DNA of 64,000 nucleotides from Hymenopus coronatus (lineage: Eukaryota; Arthropoda; Insecta; Mantodea; Hymenopodidae), in assembly GCA_030762935.1 (NCBI GenBank), contig CM060881.1, positions 100,672,001-100,736,000 on the forward strand, in the 5' to 3' direction. The position numbers and the translations under genes are program-made. Shown in pieces: positions 40,797 to 50,575 of the stretch. Below the pieces are notes generated by a model. It was not told the DNA's origin and searched no databases. It saw nothing but the letters and a program-made list of their open reading frames with translations. Each line of letters begins with the position of its first letter. Positions within the stretch are counted from its first letter, which is position 1.

Positions 40797-41534
40797 TTAT
40801 TTGGCCTGGAGGTTGCGGAGCTGGGAAAGTATAGGGAACCAGGTGGAGTTTAATTTAAGTCCTTCGTCTTTGTTGAAGTTGTTGGTGTTCTTATAAATCT
40901 CAATGGCCTCTCTGTATAAACGGGGAAAATAATTTTTAGTCGTAGCTATAACCTCTACCTTATCATATTGCATACGGTGGTCATCCAAAGATAAAACATG
41001 TTGTGCAACGGCTGATTTTTCAGTTTGTCCGAGGCGGCAGTTTCTTTTATGTTCTGTAATGCGTGTGTTAATGCTACGCTTTGTAGTGCCGATGTAAACT
41101 TGGCCACATGTGCACGGGATTTTGTAAACACCACAGTTTGAAAGTGGATCGAGTCGGTCTTTAGCTGATTTGAGGTAGTGTTTTATTTTAGTTGTCGGCA
41201 TGTATATAGGTTTCACGTGTTGTTTCTCTAAAATCTTGCCGATACGATCAGTTATGTTTTTTATATATGGCAAGAATACTTTATTTTTATATGTCGGTGC
41301 CTCCCTGGGTCTGGTATTGATCTTTCTGGGACGTATAGCTCGATCGATATCCTTTTTAGTGTACCCATTATACTGTAGCGTCTTTTGTAGATATTTTAAT
41401 TCTTGTGGTAAATGTTCCGGATCACAGATTCCTTTAGCTCGTTCCACTAGTGTTTTGATTACGCTTCTTTTCTGTTTGGGATGATGGTTGGATGGTTGGA
41501 TGATGGTTGACCGATATCTTAGTAAACAATCCAA
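40797..41534 (-). pseudogene. PLE2 left-arm C-terminal protein (linker plus GIY-YIG)
   Basis: 245 open codons. Lys/Arg-rich linker, PTTKIKHYLKSAKDRLDP (CCHH-like linker equivalent region), GVYKIPCTCGQVYIGTT (GIY-YIG), INTRITEHKRNC, AVAQHVLSLDDHRM and a C-terminal FPRLYREAIEIYKN helix with the catalytic-type Glu. The open frame extends through the spacer, so its apparent start is not original. The RT portion is absent. Confidence 0.85.
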
Positions 41535-41577
41535 CCATCATCCCAAACAGAAAAGAAGCGTAATCAAAACACTAGTG

Positions 41578-42224
41578 GAACAGCTAAAGGAATCTGTGAT
41601 CCGGAACATTTACCACAAGAATTAAAATATCTACAAAAGACGCTACAGTATAATGGGTACACTAAAAAGGATATCGATCGAGCTATACGTCCCAGAAAGA
41701 TCAATACCAGACCCAGGGAGGCACCGACATATAAAAATAAAGTATTCTTGCCATATATAAAAAACATAACTGATCGTATCGGCAAGATTTTAGAGAAACA
41801 ACACGTGAAACCTATATACATGCCGACAACTAAAATAAAACACTACCTCAAATCAGCTAAAGACCGACTCGATCCACTTTCAAAATGTGGTGTTTACAAA
41901 ATCCCGTGCACATGTGGCCAAGTTTACATCGGCACTACAAAGCGTAGCATTAACACACGCATTACAGAACATAAAAGAAACTGCCGCCTCGGACAAACTG
42001 AAAAATCAGCCGTTGCACAACATGTTTTATCTTTGGATGACCACCGTATGCAATATGATAAGGTAGAGGTTATAGCTACGACTAAAAATTATTTTCCCCG
42101 TTTATACAGAGAGGCCATTGAGATTTATAAGAACACCAACAACTTCAACAAAGACGAAGGACTTAAATTAAACTCCACCTGGTTCCCTATACTTTCCCAG
42201 CTCCGCAACCTCCAGGCCAAATAA
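41578..42224 (+). pseudogene. PLE2 right-arm C-terminal protein, frameshifted
   Basis: Same protein as the left arm. A one-base deletion near 41582 (GAACAGCT versus GAACGAGCT in the other arm) breaks the frame; the rest is open from about 41590, with Lys for Asn just before GVYKIPCTCG. Ends at the same stop as the left arm. Confidence 0.83.
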
Positions 42225-42336
42225 ACAAACCAGAACCTGTCCACTTGACCCCGCCCACCAGTGCCCGAGTATATATACTGGCTGTAACTCGCACTGATGT
42301 AATTCTTTCCGAGTTAGCGACGTGAGTGCAGTGCCT

Positions 42337-42368
42337 CTGAAGATGTCCCCCACAGACAGGGACGAAAC
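42337..42368 (+). ncRNA. Hammerhead-like motif, PLE2 right arm
   Basis: CTGAAGA, T, stem GTCCC/GGGAC with a nine-base loop, GAAAC, then GTTAGGGAG. The best-formed of the hammerhead-like cores in this window. Confidence 0.62.
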
Positions 42369-42450
42369 GTTAGGGAGAAATATTTTAACTGAACATATTT
42401 TAACCTACAGACCACGGCAAAACAGCCCGAAAATTTTAAATTTTAAAACC

Positions 42451-42490
42451 AGAGGAAATATAGTTAGAGTTAGTTGTCATGAGTCAATAA
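42451..42490 (+). repeat. Right TSD of PLE2 and resumption of the GAGTC satellite
   Basis: AGAGGAAATATA (42451-42462) then GTTAGAGTTAGTTGTCATGA with a TGAGTCA at 42480. Confidence 0.75.
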
Positions 42491-42723
42491 ATCTGTGGCG
42501 TTTGGTCAGAGGATGATAACTCAGCTAAGTCAATAGTTATACAAAAGAGAAAATCCTCTATCGTTTGGTGAAGTCCTATATCTCCATCTGCTCCTGAGCT
42601 CTCACTACAGTGTTGGTCTAAACATAACTGTGAATGTTGCAATTTAGTTTTACATCATACCCTGACAAGAGCACTTATCATGTATAGATCAGACCATTGT
42701 CGACCTTACAGAATATAAACACA

Positions 42724-43075
42724 AGGAGTCTCCTTAGCGCGGTGGTAACGTTGCTGCTTACCAAGCGGGCGACCTGGGTTCGATCCCCAGTACTGGCGTG
42801 GGGATTTTCCCCCCGCTGGGAGACCTGGCCCGGGGTGCACTCAGCCTCGTAAGGTCTGGGGGGCCAATTGAGGAGCTACTTGATGGAGAAGTAGCGGCTC
42901 CAGGTCATGAGGACCGTATTAACTGGCCGGGGGGACTCGAGGCGCTGACCACGTCTCACCCTCCAATACCCATCCATGACGTCTGTAGTGGATCGAGATG
43001 GGGGACGCAGCGGCCGGGCGGTAGGCCCAGGTTCCCCGTGAATCTGCTGTCGTGCCATGGAGCTATCATATTAGA
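42724..43075 (+). repeat. tRNA-derived SINE, family B
   Basis: CTCCTTAGCGCGGTGGTAAC head, GGGTTCGATCCCC B box, conserved GGCCAATTGAGGAGCTACTT and CGTGCCATGGAGCTATCAT end. GC-rich and better preserved than the 25755 copy. Confidence 0.85.
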
Positions 43076-43439
43076 TCAAATTAAATATTACTGTATAGGT
43101 TGTTGCTTGTTTTCATTTGTCAAGCATTGCGTTCATATGCCATTGAATCAATCATTTTTAACATCTAGTAAGTAATCTATTTCTTCATGCTTAAAATGAA
43201 TAATTTTGTAAGCTAGAAATTTTCTCATCAGCAGATGAATATGCAGATGAATAGTAATAATAAAATAATAGGATACAAATTATGCATTGCGGATACATTA
43301 TTGAAATACAAGCTAAGACATTTATCTTATATATTTTATATATTTTAAAATGAATATTCCATTCTATTGGGCATATCTTTTTCAATTTTAGGTATTAACA
43401 CACAACAAAGATCCATTTCAACTCAACCATCCATAACAG

Positions 43440-43835
43440 ACCCTGTAATGTAACTACTAAACGGAAACAAAAAAAAAAGGGGGGGGGACAGGACCAAACT
43501 GAGAGAGGAACTTAAAGGAGGGTTCAACAGGATATAAGGTACATACATCTAGGGATACTCATGAGAGAATTAGCAAAATGCAGAGATAAATGCATGGAGA
43601 ACGTTAATGTTAGCTTACACAAAGAGCTGTACACAGATTATCGGAAACTCTCCACACTAGATGAGCAAAGACGCTATCTTGCAAGCCTTCTAGAACAACT
43701 AATAACTCAAAAAATAAAGAAATTACTGTTATTTATAATGTAGACACAACAGATCCAGAAATAAAGTATGTGAGAAATGTTTTCTGGCCATATTTGGAGA
43801 AACTAGAGGATTTTTTAATGAAATGGTAAAGAAGA
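43440..43835 (+). pseudogene. Transposon-associated protein fragment, part 1
   Basis: Plus-strand pieces: a Lys/Arg-rich start, ELAKCRDKCMENVNVSLH, LSTLDEQRRYLASLLEQ, then (frame change) VDTTDPEIK and (another frame) VCEKCFLAIFGETRGFFNEM. The order 'C...C......R..I...Y..L....R...I', '...YY', 'VC...FL...G......' is one I know from uncharacterised transposon-linked proteins common in arthropods. Reading continues at 45386 across an HTR insertion. Frameshifts indicate a pseudogene. Confidence 0.5.
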
Positions 43836-44706
43836 AAATCTGATGTGTTCCATTCACATGACTTTCTCTACATCTCTGCAACAAATGAGTTTTAAAAAGC
43901 TTATACTTCTATTTACTTCATGCTAATCGACAAAAAATTAGCAGAAATAGTCTTATTACTTGCTTCCTTGTAAGTAGAAGGGAAAAATGGGAGTAGCATA
44001 GGTTAAAGCAATAGTCAAAAGCTGGTTGTTATGTGACTGAAGTTCCTTTGTTTGTATGGACAGGAGTTGACAAATTCCTGTATGAGAAAAGTTAAGTTTT
44101 TCGAACCTGAGGACAAAAACAAGGAATATCTCAAAAACGATCAACTCCACGAAAAAACTGTATACCACATAAATTGTGTGTTTTAATATGCTCTACATTT
44201 TTTGTGTATAAGTTTTTGTCTATCTCTTACGGTTTAGCAGTTATGCAAAATTCCGTAAAATTCACTCAGAAAAAGTAGTCTTCAGAGGCTATTTCCAGAA
44301 CATTAAAGATATACATTTAATTTTTCAGGTAAATATCTGAAATATACGACATTTTAATCAAAATCGTTAGAGCCATTTTTTAGAAAATCAAAATGTTCGA
44401 AAAAAGTTTATGTAAAGGGTAGTTTGGGGTGGGGCAATTTTTCTCAAAATCCTCGTATCGCATCCGTGGAAGATACTAAACTTAAATACCAAGTTTGGTA
44501 TTTTACCGACTTTTCGTTTTTGAGTTATCGTGTTCACAGACACACGGACATACGGACACACACACGGACCTTTTTATGAAAATGCTTTTTTTGGATAATA
44601 GGGACCCTAAAACATATATTTCCGGTGAAATCTCGGTATCGAATTTTTGGGTGGAGTGCAATACCTTCTCTATACACTATGTACATAGTGCGTATAGAGA
44701 AAGCAA
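43836..44706 (+). mobile_element. HTR repeat, full-length copy, first of a tandem pair
   Basis: About 870 bp, TCTGATGTGTTCCATTCACA to ACTATGTACATAGTGCGTAT and AGAGAAAGCAAAAAA. The 3' end runs directly into the 5' end of a second copy. Inserted into a transposon gene fragment. Confidence 0.9.
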
Positions 44707-45385
44707 AAAATCTGATGTGTACTATTCACATGACTTTCTCTATATCCCTGAAACAAATTATTCTTAAAATGCTTATACTTCTATTTACTTCATGCTAATC
44801 AGTAAAACATTAGCAGAAATAGCCAACTTGCTTCCTTGTAAGTAGAAATGAAATGAGGGAGTACCATAGGTTAAAGTGATAAACAAAAGCTGGTTGTTAT
44901 GTCACTAAAGTTCCTTTGTTTGTATGGACAAATTCCTGTATGAAAAATGTACAAGTTTTTCATAGCAGAAACCAAAAATAAGGAATTTCACAAAAAGGAC
45001 GAACTCCACGAAAAAAATGTATATAACATAAATTCTGTGTTTTAACGTGCTCTACATTTTTGTGTAGTAAGTTTTTGTCCATCTCTTACGGTTTAGCAGT
45101 TATTCAAAATTCAGTAAAATTCATCCAGAATAAACTACTCTTCAGAGGCTATTCCCAGGAAATTCAAGATATACATTTTACGAGTTATCGTGTTCACAGA
45201 CACACGAACACACGGACACACACATACACATACACGGACCTTTTTCCGAAAATGTTTTTTTTTTAGATAAAGGTGACCCTAAAGCATATATTTCCGGTGA
45301 AATCTCGGTATCGAATTTTTTGGTGGAGTGCTATACCTTCTCTATACACCATGTACATAGTGTGTATAGAGAAAGTATAAAGGGA
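44707..45385 (+). mobile_element. HTR repeat, second tandem copy with internal deletion
   Basis: Starts AATCTGATGTGTACTATTCA; jumps at about 45180 from TATACATTTTA to CGAGTTATCG (deletion of about 190 bp); ends ACCATGTACATAGTGTGTAT and AGAGAAAGTATAAA. Confidence 0.85.
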
Positions 45386-45537
45386 ACTGCGACTGGAATA
45401 ATAGTTAATGATCAACGAGGAAACATCCCCCTGTTATTAAACTCTCAAAAGCAGATATCGCTTATGTACGTAAGCATCTTGAGTTTCCCGCCTATGAAAA
45501 GTCATTATTAGAGCTAGGATACTTATGTAATAACACA
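45386..45537 (+). pseudogene. Transposon-associated protein fragment, part 2
   Basis: TGIIVNDQRG in one frame then KHPPVIKLSKADIAYVRKHL and EFPAYE..SHYS-like in the next. 'DxRGxH......I...I..FP..ESHYSR' is the continuation expected after part 1. Bounded by HTR copies on both sides. Confidence 0.5.
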
Positions 45538-46433
45538 TTTTTACTTTCTTTACACGTACACGTACTATGTACATAGTGTATAGAGAAGGTATTGTATTCC
45601 ACCCAAAAATTAGATACCGAGATTTCACCGGAAATACATATTTTGGGTCCCCCTGAATCCAAAAAAGACATTTTCAGAAAAACGTCCGTGTATGTGTGCG
45701 TGTGTGTATGTGTGTGTGTCTGTGTGCCTGTAGACAGCATAGCTCAAAAACGAAAACACCGTTGAATACCAAACTTGGTATTTAAGTTTAGTATCTTCCA
45801 AGGATGCGACACGAAGATTTTCGAGAAAATCCCCCACCCCCAACTACCCTTTACATGGAACTATTTTCGAAAATTTTGTATTTCTTAAAAATGGCTCTAA
45901 AGATTTTGATTAAAATATCGTATATTAAAGATATACACCTGACAAATAAAATATATATCTTGAATTTTCTGGGAATAGCCTCTGAAGACTACTTTGTTCT
46001 GGATCAATTTTACGGAATTTTGCGTAGCCGCTAAACCGTAAGAGATGGACAGAAACTTACCACACAAAAATTCTAGAGAACGCTAAAACACACAATTTAT
46101 GTAGTATACATTTTTTCGTGGAATTGATCGTTTTTTTTTTTTAGATATTCCTTGTTTTTGGTTTCAGCTTTGAAAAACTTATACTTTTCCCTTACAGGAA
46201 TTTGTCAACTCCTGTCCGTACAGACAAAGAAACTTCAGTCACATAGCAACCAGCTACCACTTTAACCTATGGTACTCCCTTATTTCGCTCCTACTTACAA
46301 GGAAGTAAGTAATAAGGCTATTTCTGCTAATTTTTTCTTGATTAGCATGAAATAAATAGAAGCATAAGCTTTTTAACAATAATTTGTTACAGAGACGTAG
46401 AGAAAGTCATGTGAATGGAACACATCAGATTTT
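45538..46433 (-). mobile_element. HTR repeat, full-length minus copy, tandem with the next
   Basis: Starts TTTTTACTTTCTTTACACG, hairpin at ACTATGTACATAGTGTATAG, ends GGAACACATCAGATTTTT. TG/CA core at 45690-45725. Confidence 0.88.
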
Positions 46434-46640
46434 TACTTTCTCTACACGTTTTCTGTACATAGTGTATAGAAAAGGTATTGTAATGCACCCAAAAATTCGA
46501 TACCTGGATTTCACCGGAAATACATGTTTTGGGTCCCCCTGAATAAAAAAAAAAAGCATTTTTGGAAAAAGGTTCGTGTGTGTGTCTGTGTACAGCATAA
46601 CTCAAAAACGAAAAGACCGTTAGTATTTAAGTTGTAGCGT
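46434..46640 (-). mobile_element. HTR repeat, minus 3' part, tandem with previous copy
   Basis: ACTTTCTCTACACGTTTTCT start immediately after the 5' end of the previous minus copy; breaks off at the TTAGTATTTAAGTT block. Confidence 0.78.
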
Positions 46641-47149
46641 TATTGAGCCCCGCGTTTGCAAACCATATGCGGTGTTAATATGGTGTTGACGTTATATGTT
46701 ATATGCACCATATATAACATCTTACACCGCATTTAAGACGCCTTATGCAATGAGCGCAGATTGGAGTCGTTGACCAGACTCACTCCCCTACCTATAAGTA
46801 GACCCACTTACCTGGTACGGTGAATCTACTACCGGTGAGTTTGTCTCGGTGTCGCTCACCCGGGGTGGTAAAGCAAATGGGGGTAGGTCAGTTTTTATAC
46901 TTTGCTTGAGTTTATTCCTTCCTAAAAGAGACGAGACAAGCACATTTGCCTATAATAATGTTCACTTATACACTTGTTACGATTCTAATAACATGGCAGA
47001 ACACACGTAATATATTAGTACTCGTCACTGGCGTTGTGTCTAACTTTATATGAAGTACTTAAGTTCAGCCCGACGAACAACAGCATAACAGCTACAGACA
47101 ACTTTCACACACAGGTCAGAACAGACGAATTAGAACAGAGCTCCCGAGT
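46641..47149. other. Unclassified region with an imperfect hairpin
   Basis: ATGCGGTGT..ATATGGTG (46668-46688) is mirrored by CACCATAT..ACACCGCAT (46707-46733). A second small palindromic area (ACCGGTGAG / CTCACCCGG) is at 46832-46861. May be the 3' UTR of the minus LINE to its right, or a separate element; no coding seen. Confidence 0.35.
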
Positions 47150-47528
47150 TGTTGTTGTTTTGTTTTTTTCTTTTTTTGGAAAGGGGAGGCAGAGAGAGAG
47201 TTGGAAGGTAGAAAGAATGGCTTATTTCGCCATTAGGTGAAGTGCGAGAATGGAAGGGAAGTATGGGATTCAAGGATATAGATCGGGATGGTGAGGTTCC
47301 GCTGAGCACCCTCGTTGGTGCGGGAGTTTGGCTGCTGGCCGAACTAAGCGGCAGCCCAGCAGGAGTGGAGAAGGGTTCCGGGTGACAGCCATGGCCGAGA
47401 CCCTATCTGCCACCCGGGGAGTTAAGGATGGTTTGGTAGGAGTTTCTGATTTTTGTGGTTGTTTTGGCCAGCCTTAATAAGGGCTTAGGCTTGTTGTTTG
47501 TTTGGGGTTTGCGTCAAGTAGTCTGTTG
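47150..47528 (-). mobile_element. Probable 3' part of the LINE carrying the ORF1 relic
   Basis: Continues downstream (minus) of the ORF1 stop with no endonuclease or RT; ends near a T-rich tract at 47152-47178 that would be an A-rich tail on the minus strand. Suggests loss of ORF2. Confidence 0.35.
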
Positions 47529-49057
47529 TCAATAAGTCACAGAGTGGTTGTGGTATTCGTCTCTGTTGGCTTCAATGTAAGCGTCAAAGAAGGCCAGGTT
47601 GCGTCTTCTTTTGGCGGTTCGGGGTGTGAGTGGTCGCTGTGCTTCTGTCGGAGATGGTGTGTCCGTTCGTTGTGTGATTGGAGTAGGTGGCGCTTTTTCG
47701 GCCGTTGCATCTGTGTCGGAGTGGTGTGTCTGTCGGTCAGTGAGTTGTGACGTCAGTCGGCTGAGGCCTTCATCCAGGGACTTGTGAATTGCTGCGGTGG
47801 TGTTCATCACGGCCCTTACAGTGGCGGCTGAGATCTGTTGCAAATCCTGGATTCCGGCCTCGCAGTGCAGGTCCTGAATGGCATCCCGTGTGGCGACGTC
47901 GTTAGCGGCTGCAGTCTCCTTTGGTTGGTGTGTGGTGTTGGTCGGTTTTGTCTTCTTTTGTGGTGCTGCTGTGGTTGGTGCTTGGGTCGGTACATCGCGG
48001 ATGCAAAGGTACAGTGGAGGCGTAGTAGTGCTGGTGGTGGTGGAGATGCCTGGCATCAATGCTGCTGTTGTGTAGGCGGTGTTGACTGGTGTGGCTGATG
48101 GCTGTAAATGTCTGCTGCGTGGGTATTTTGGACACGGCGCCTGACCCGTAAAGTGGCCGAAGCCTCTACAGGTGGCGCAGTATCTGCGACGGCTCGTCAG
48201 TATATGTGCTGTGCATTCGGCAGTTATTGAAAACGCGCCACAGTAATGGCTGCGAGGTTCAGCTGCGCAGGTTGCCTCATGGTGGCCGAATGCACAGCAG
48301 CGGCGGCATGGGTGTTGTTGGGACCCTCGGCTGGCCTCAGCGCTAAGGCGGCGCCCAAACATGAGCAGGCCGTCGCGCAAGGCCGCTTTGTAGTCTCCAA
48401 CGTCGGCGAGTTACGGACTAGCGGAGTGGGGCCTCTCCCAGATTGTATTCTTGTAGCCCTCAGTACTGAAGGCCAGCAAAGGTGAGCGGCGGTGGCTAGC
48501 AGACGCATCGGGAGGACACGGGGGACTCCCCTGAAGACCACGCTCATGCGTTGCAAATTTGGCAAGGTGGCGTTCTGCGGCAGCTGAGTCGGTGGTTGAG
48601 GCCCAGGTATATTGGCCCGGTGATCTGTTGTGAAGCGCTGTGTCTGCGGCGACGTCTGGGTGGCTGTGGCAAAATTTGCAGGAGGCGGTGAGTGAGGTGT
48701 CGGTAATTCCTCGGACAGTTGCCGGCATATGTCGGCGGCGGAGTGGTGTTGAGATGCCGGAGATGGTGTTTGGAACTGTCGGAAGACGGCGTCGTCAGCG
48801 TCGTCAGCCTGTTGCGGTGCCGGCAGTTGCGGTTACATCTGCCGGGAGATGGCGGCGTCCGCGGCAGTAGTGGGTTGCTGTTTCGGCAGTTGCACCAGCA
48901 GCTGGCGAGGTTCTGCTGCGGTTTGAGAAGCTGGCCCTTCCTTTGGAGTAGTTACCGGCAGAGCGATGTGCTCTTCCGGAGGGATGGCGAAACTGGAGAC
49001 AGGGACAGCGGCTGCGGCTGCTTTTGTGTTGCGATGCTTCTTCTCCGTCATCTCCAC
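47529..49057 (-). pseudogene. LINE ORF1 (gag-like, zinc-knuckle) relic
   Basis: Start MEMTEKKHRNTK at 49057, then a Pro/Gln/Thr-rich N-terminal half. An RRM-like block opens with SVVFRGVP. A frame change near 48490 leads to LLAFSTEGYKNTIWERP. Then come a TAA stop at about 48411 and zinc-knuckle-like Cys/His repeats, CRRCCAFGHHEATC and CATCRGFGHFTGQAPC, and a Thr/Pro-rich tail ending at 47529. Order RRM-like then CCHC knuckles is that of jockey/I-type ORF1 proteins, which bind RNA. Stops at about 48833 and 48411 plus a shift make it inactive. Region is GC-rich compared with its surroundings. Confidence 0.65.
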
Positions 49058-49260
49058 TCTACCTCTGTTTCTGAGTTATTTTTTTTTTTCGAGTGGAGTG
49101 GAAAAACCCAATCTACAGGCGACAGAGGGGATAACTCTGCCAAGTGTGGGGGTCGCCATAAACTGACAATACCCACTAAAAAAACCACTCCACCGGAGAG
49201 AATTTGGGTGTAGGAATGCTGCAGTACCGCTTGTTGCACCTGCGGATTCAAGGAGCGGGT
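49058..49260 (-). promoter_or_regulatory. Likely LINE 5' UTR
   Basis: Minus-strand sequence with GGCGACCCCCACACTTGGCA and CCCTCTGTCGCC immediately upstream of the ORF1 start; this is where an internal promoter would lie. No core motif checked. Confidence 0.35.
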
Positions 49261-49379
49261 GTTATGGCTGGCCAGAGGCCATAGCCAGGAGAGAGTGAGA
49301 GCCAGGACGCAAACATGACCGGAACCCTGATTGCGCCCTTGGAAGATTTGTGATGAGGAATAAGTACATATTGCATGTG

Positions 49380-49650
49380 TATATATCTGCAGCCCTGTAA
49401 CAAAAAGGACATAGTATAACATTTGCTGCCCTTTAGGGTAAAGTCGTTGGTGTATTTCGTATGTCTGCAGCCCTGTAATATAAGGACATAGTCATTTAAA
49501 TATTTCATTTTGGTATATATTCTAAGCTAGTTATATTTTTACAACTATTGCTGCCCTGTCTGGCGAAGTCATTAGTCATTAGTTGTGTTCAGCCCTGTAA
49601 GAGAAAGGACGTCGTCATTTAGTAGAGACTTCATTGGTTTCTCGTGGCCT
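49380..49650 (+). repeat. Irregular tandem repeat with GCAGCCCTGTAA units
   Basis: GCAGCCCTGTAA/CTGCCCT...AAAGGACATAGTCATTT recurs about four times (near 49389, 49470, 49549 and 49588) with 40-80 bp spacing. Confidence 0.6.
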
Positions 49651-49749
49651 GCCTGAGTGGTCACCCATCCAAGTGAAGGCCACGCCCAATGCCGCTCTAC
49701 CTGTAATAAAACCTTATTCTAATCATTTATTAGCTACATTCTATTAGTT

Positions 49750-50250
49750 ATATACCAGAGAAGGTCCGTTAGTGGTCTGCCAGGTCACTGTAGTGTGGGA
49801 CTTCAAGGGCCACCAAACTAATGTCGTAAACACATTCATGGGTAATTTTATTATGGCATCCTTACTAGCGATTCTAAATATTCTTGTACATTTAAATCGG
49901 GTTCCCCAGGCCGAGGATTCTGTCAAATAGAGACAGCGGTCTCTTGTGTGTGTTATTTTCTGCTTCATATGTGCCTAGTTCTTGAATTAGTTCATTATTG
50001 TTCCTTAATTTACGCTTGTACAAGTTGTAACTTAGGCTTTTTATGAACTGCTCAACTGAGTGCAGTTTTAGCTCCTCATGAAAGAGATAAGCCGGCGCTA
50101 CTGGGGGTTGTTTGGCAATTATTCTAATTATTCTATTCTGAAGTGTTTGTAGTTTATGTATGTGCGTTTTTGCAGCGTAGCCCCATACCGGGGATGCATA
50201 CGTAATGATCGTTCTTAATAGTGTTTTATATAGGGTAATTCCCATGTTTA
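49750..50250 (-). pseudogene. jockey-like LINE, RT C-terminal end
   Basis: Minus strand: YKTLLRTIITYASPVWGYAA, LQTLQNRIIRIIAKQPPVAP, LHSVEQFIKSLSYNLYKR and ILGLGNPI. The 'Y...LR....Y..PVW', 'LQ..QNR.IR.I', 'I......' sequence is the typical end of jockey-clade RT proteins. Open for 117 codons. The 3' part runs on to about 49750. Different from, and not continuous with, the ORF1 relic to its left. Confidence 0.75.
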
Positions 50251-50339
50251 ATTTTAATTGGCTATTGAGGTTGATGATGGGATATAGTCTATTTAGTTGA
50301 CCATTAGCCTTGGCTCTAACCTTAGCTATTCTTTTTGGT

Positions 50340-50575
50340 AGTGTTTAACGCCCGCTTTAACTACTAATGGTACCGCAGGCGGTGACACTGATGATACATG
50401 AATGATGATGGAGCACCGGTGGAATGCGATAGCGGGGGAAACCGGAGTACCCGGAGAAAGCCCGCCCCAGCGCCGCTTTGTCCACCACAAATCTCACATA
50501 CGGTCGCTTGGGATCGAACCCCGCCGTCTAGGTGAGAGGCTGGTGGTCTAACCACTCGGCCACGACGCGGACCAC
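50340..50575 (-). repeat. tRNA-derived SINE, family A
   Basis: Minus copy: GGTCTAACCACTCGGCCACG (A box reversed), GGGATCGAACCCC (B box reversed), TACCGCAGGCGGTGACACTG and GTGTTTAACGCCCGCTTTAA. Confidence 0.85.

Larger units (their letters stand above)
40536..42450. mobile_element. Penelope-like element PLE2: 0.92-kb inverted pair with TSD
   Basis: A 34-bp extension (40536-40569, with TAAGCTTTC) is followed by a left arm 40570-41493, a 35-bp spacer and a right arm 41529-42450. The arms are reverse complements over about 920 bp; I saw one substitution and at least one 1-base deletion. Both arms encode the GIY-YIG half of a Penelope-like protein; neither carries the RT. The whole unit is bordered by an exact 12-bp duplication and sits inside the GAGTC satellite, so it went in as one event. 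Confidence 0.88.

Noticed and set aside
40545..42450. Palindrome as a bacterial-type or viral replication origin
   Set aside because: Both arms encode Penelope-like GIY-YIG protein and the unit is flanked by a target duplication.
42724..42800. A genuine tRNA gene
   Set aside because: Boxes are present but the acceptor stem does not close and the sequence continues into a SINE body shared with 25755.
47502..48098. Plus-strand Val/Ser/Trp-rich frames
   Set aside because: Shadows of the minus-strand LINE ORF1 with zinc knuckles.
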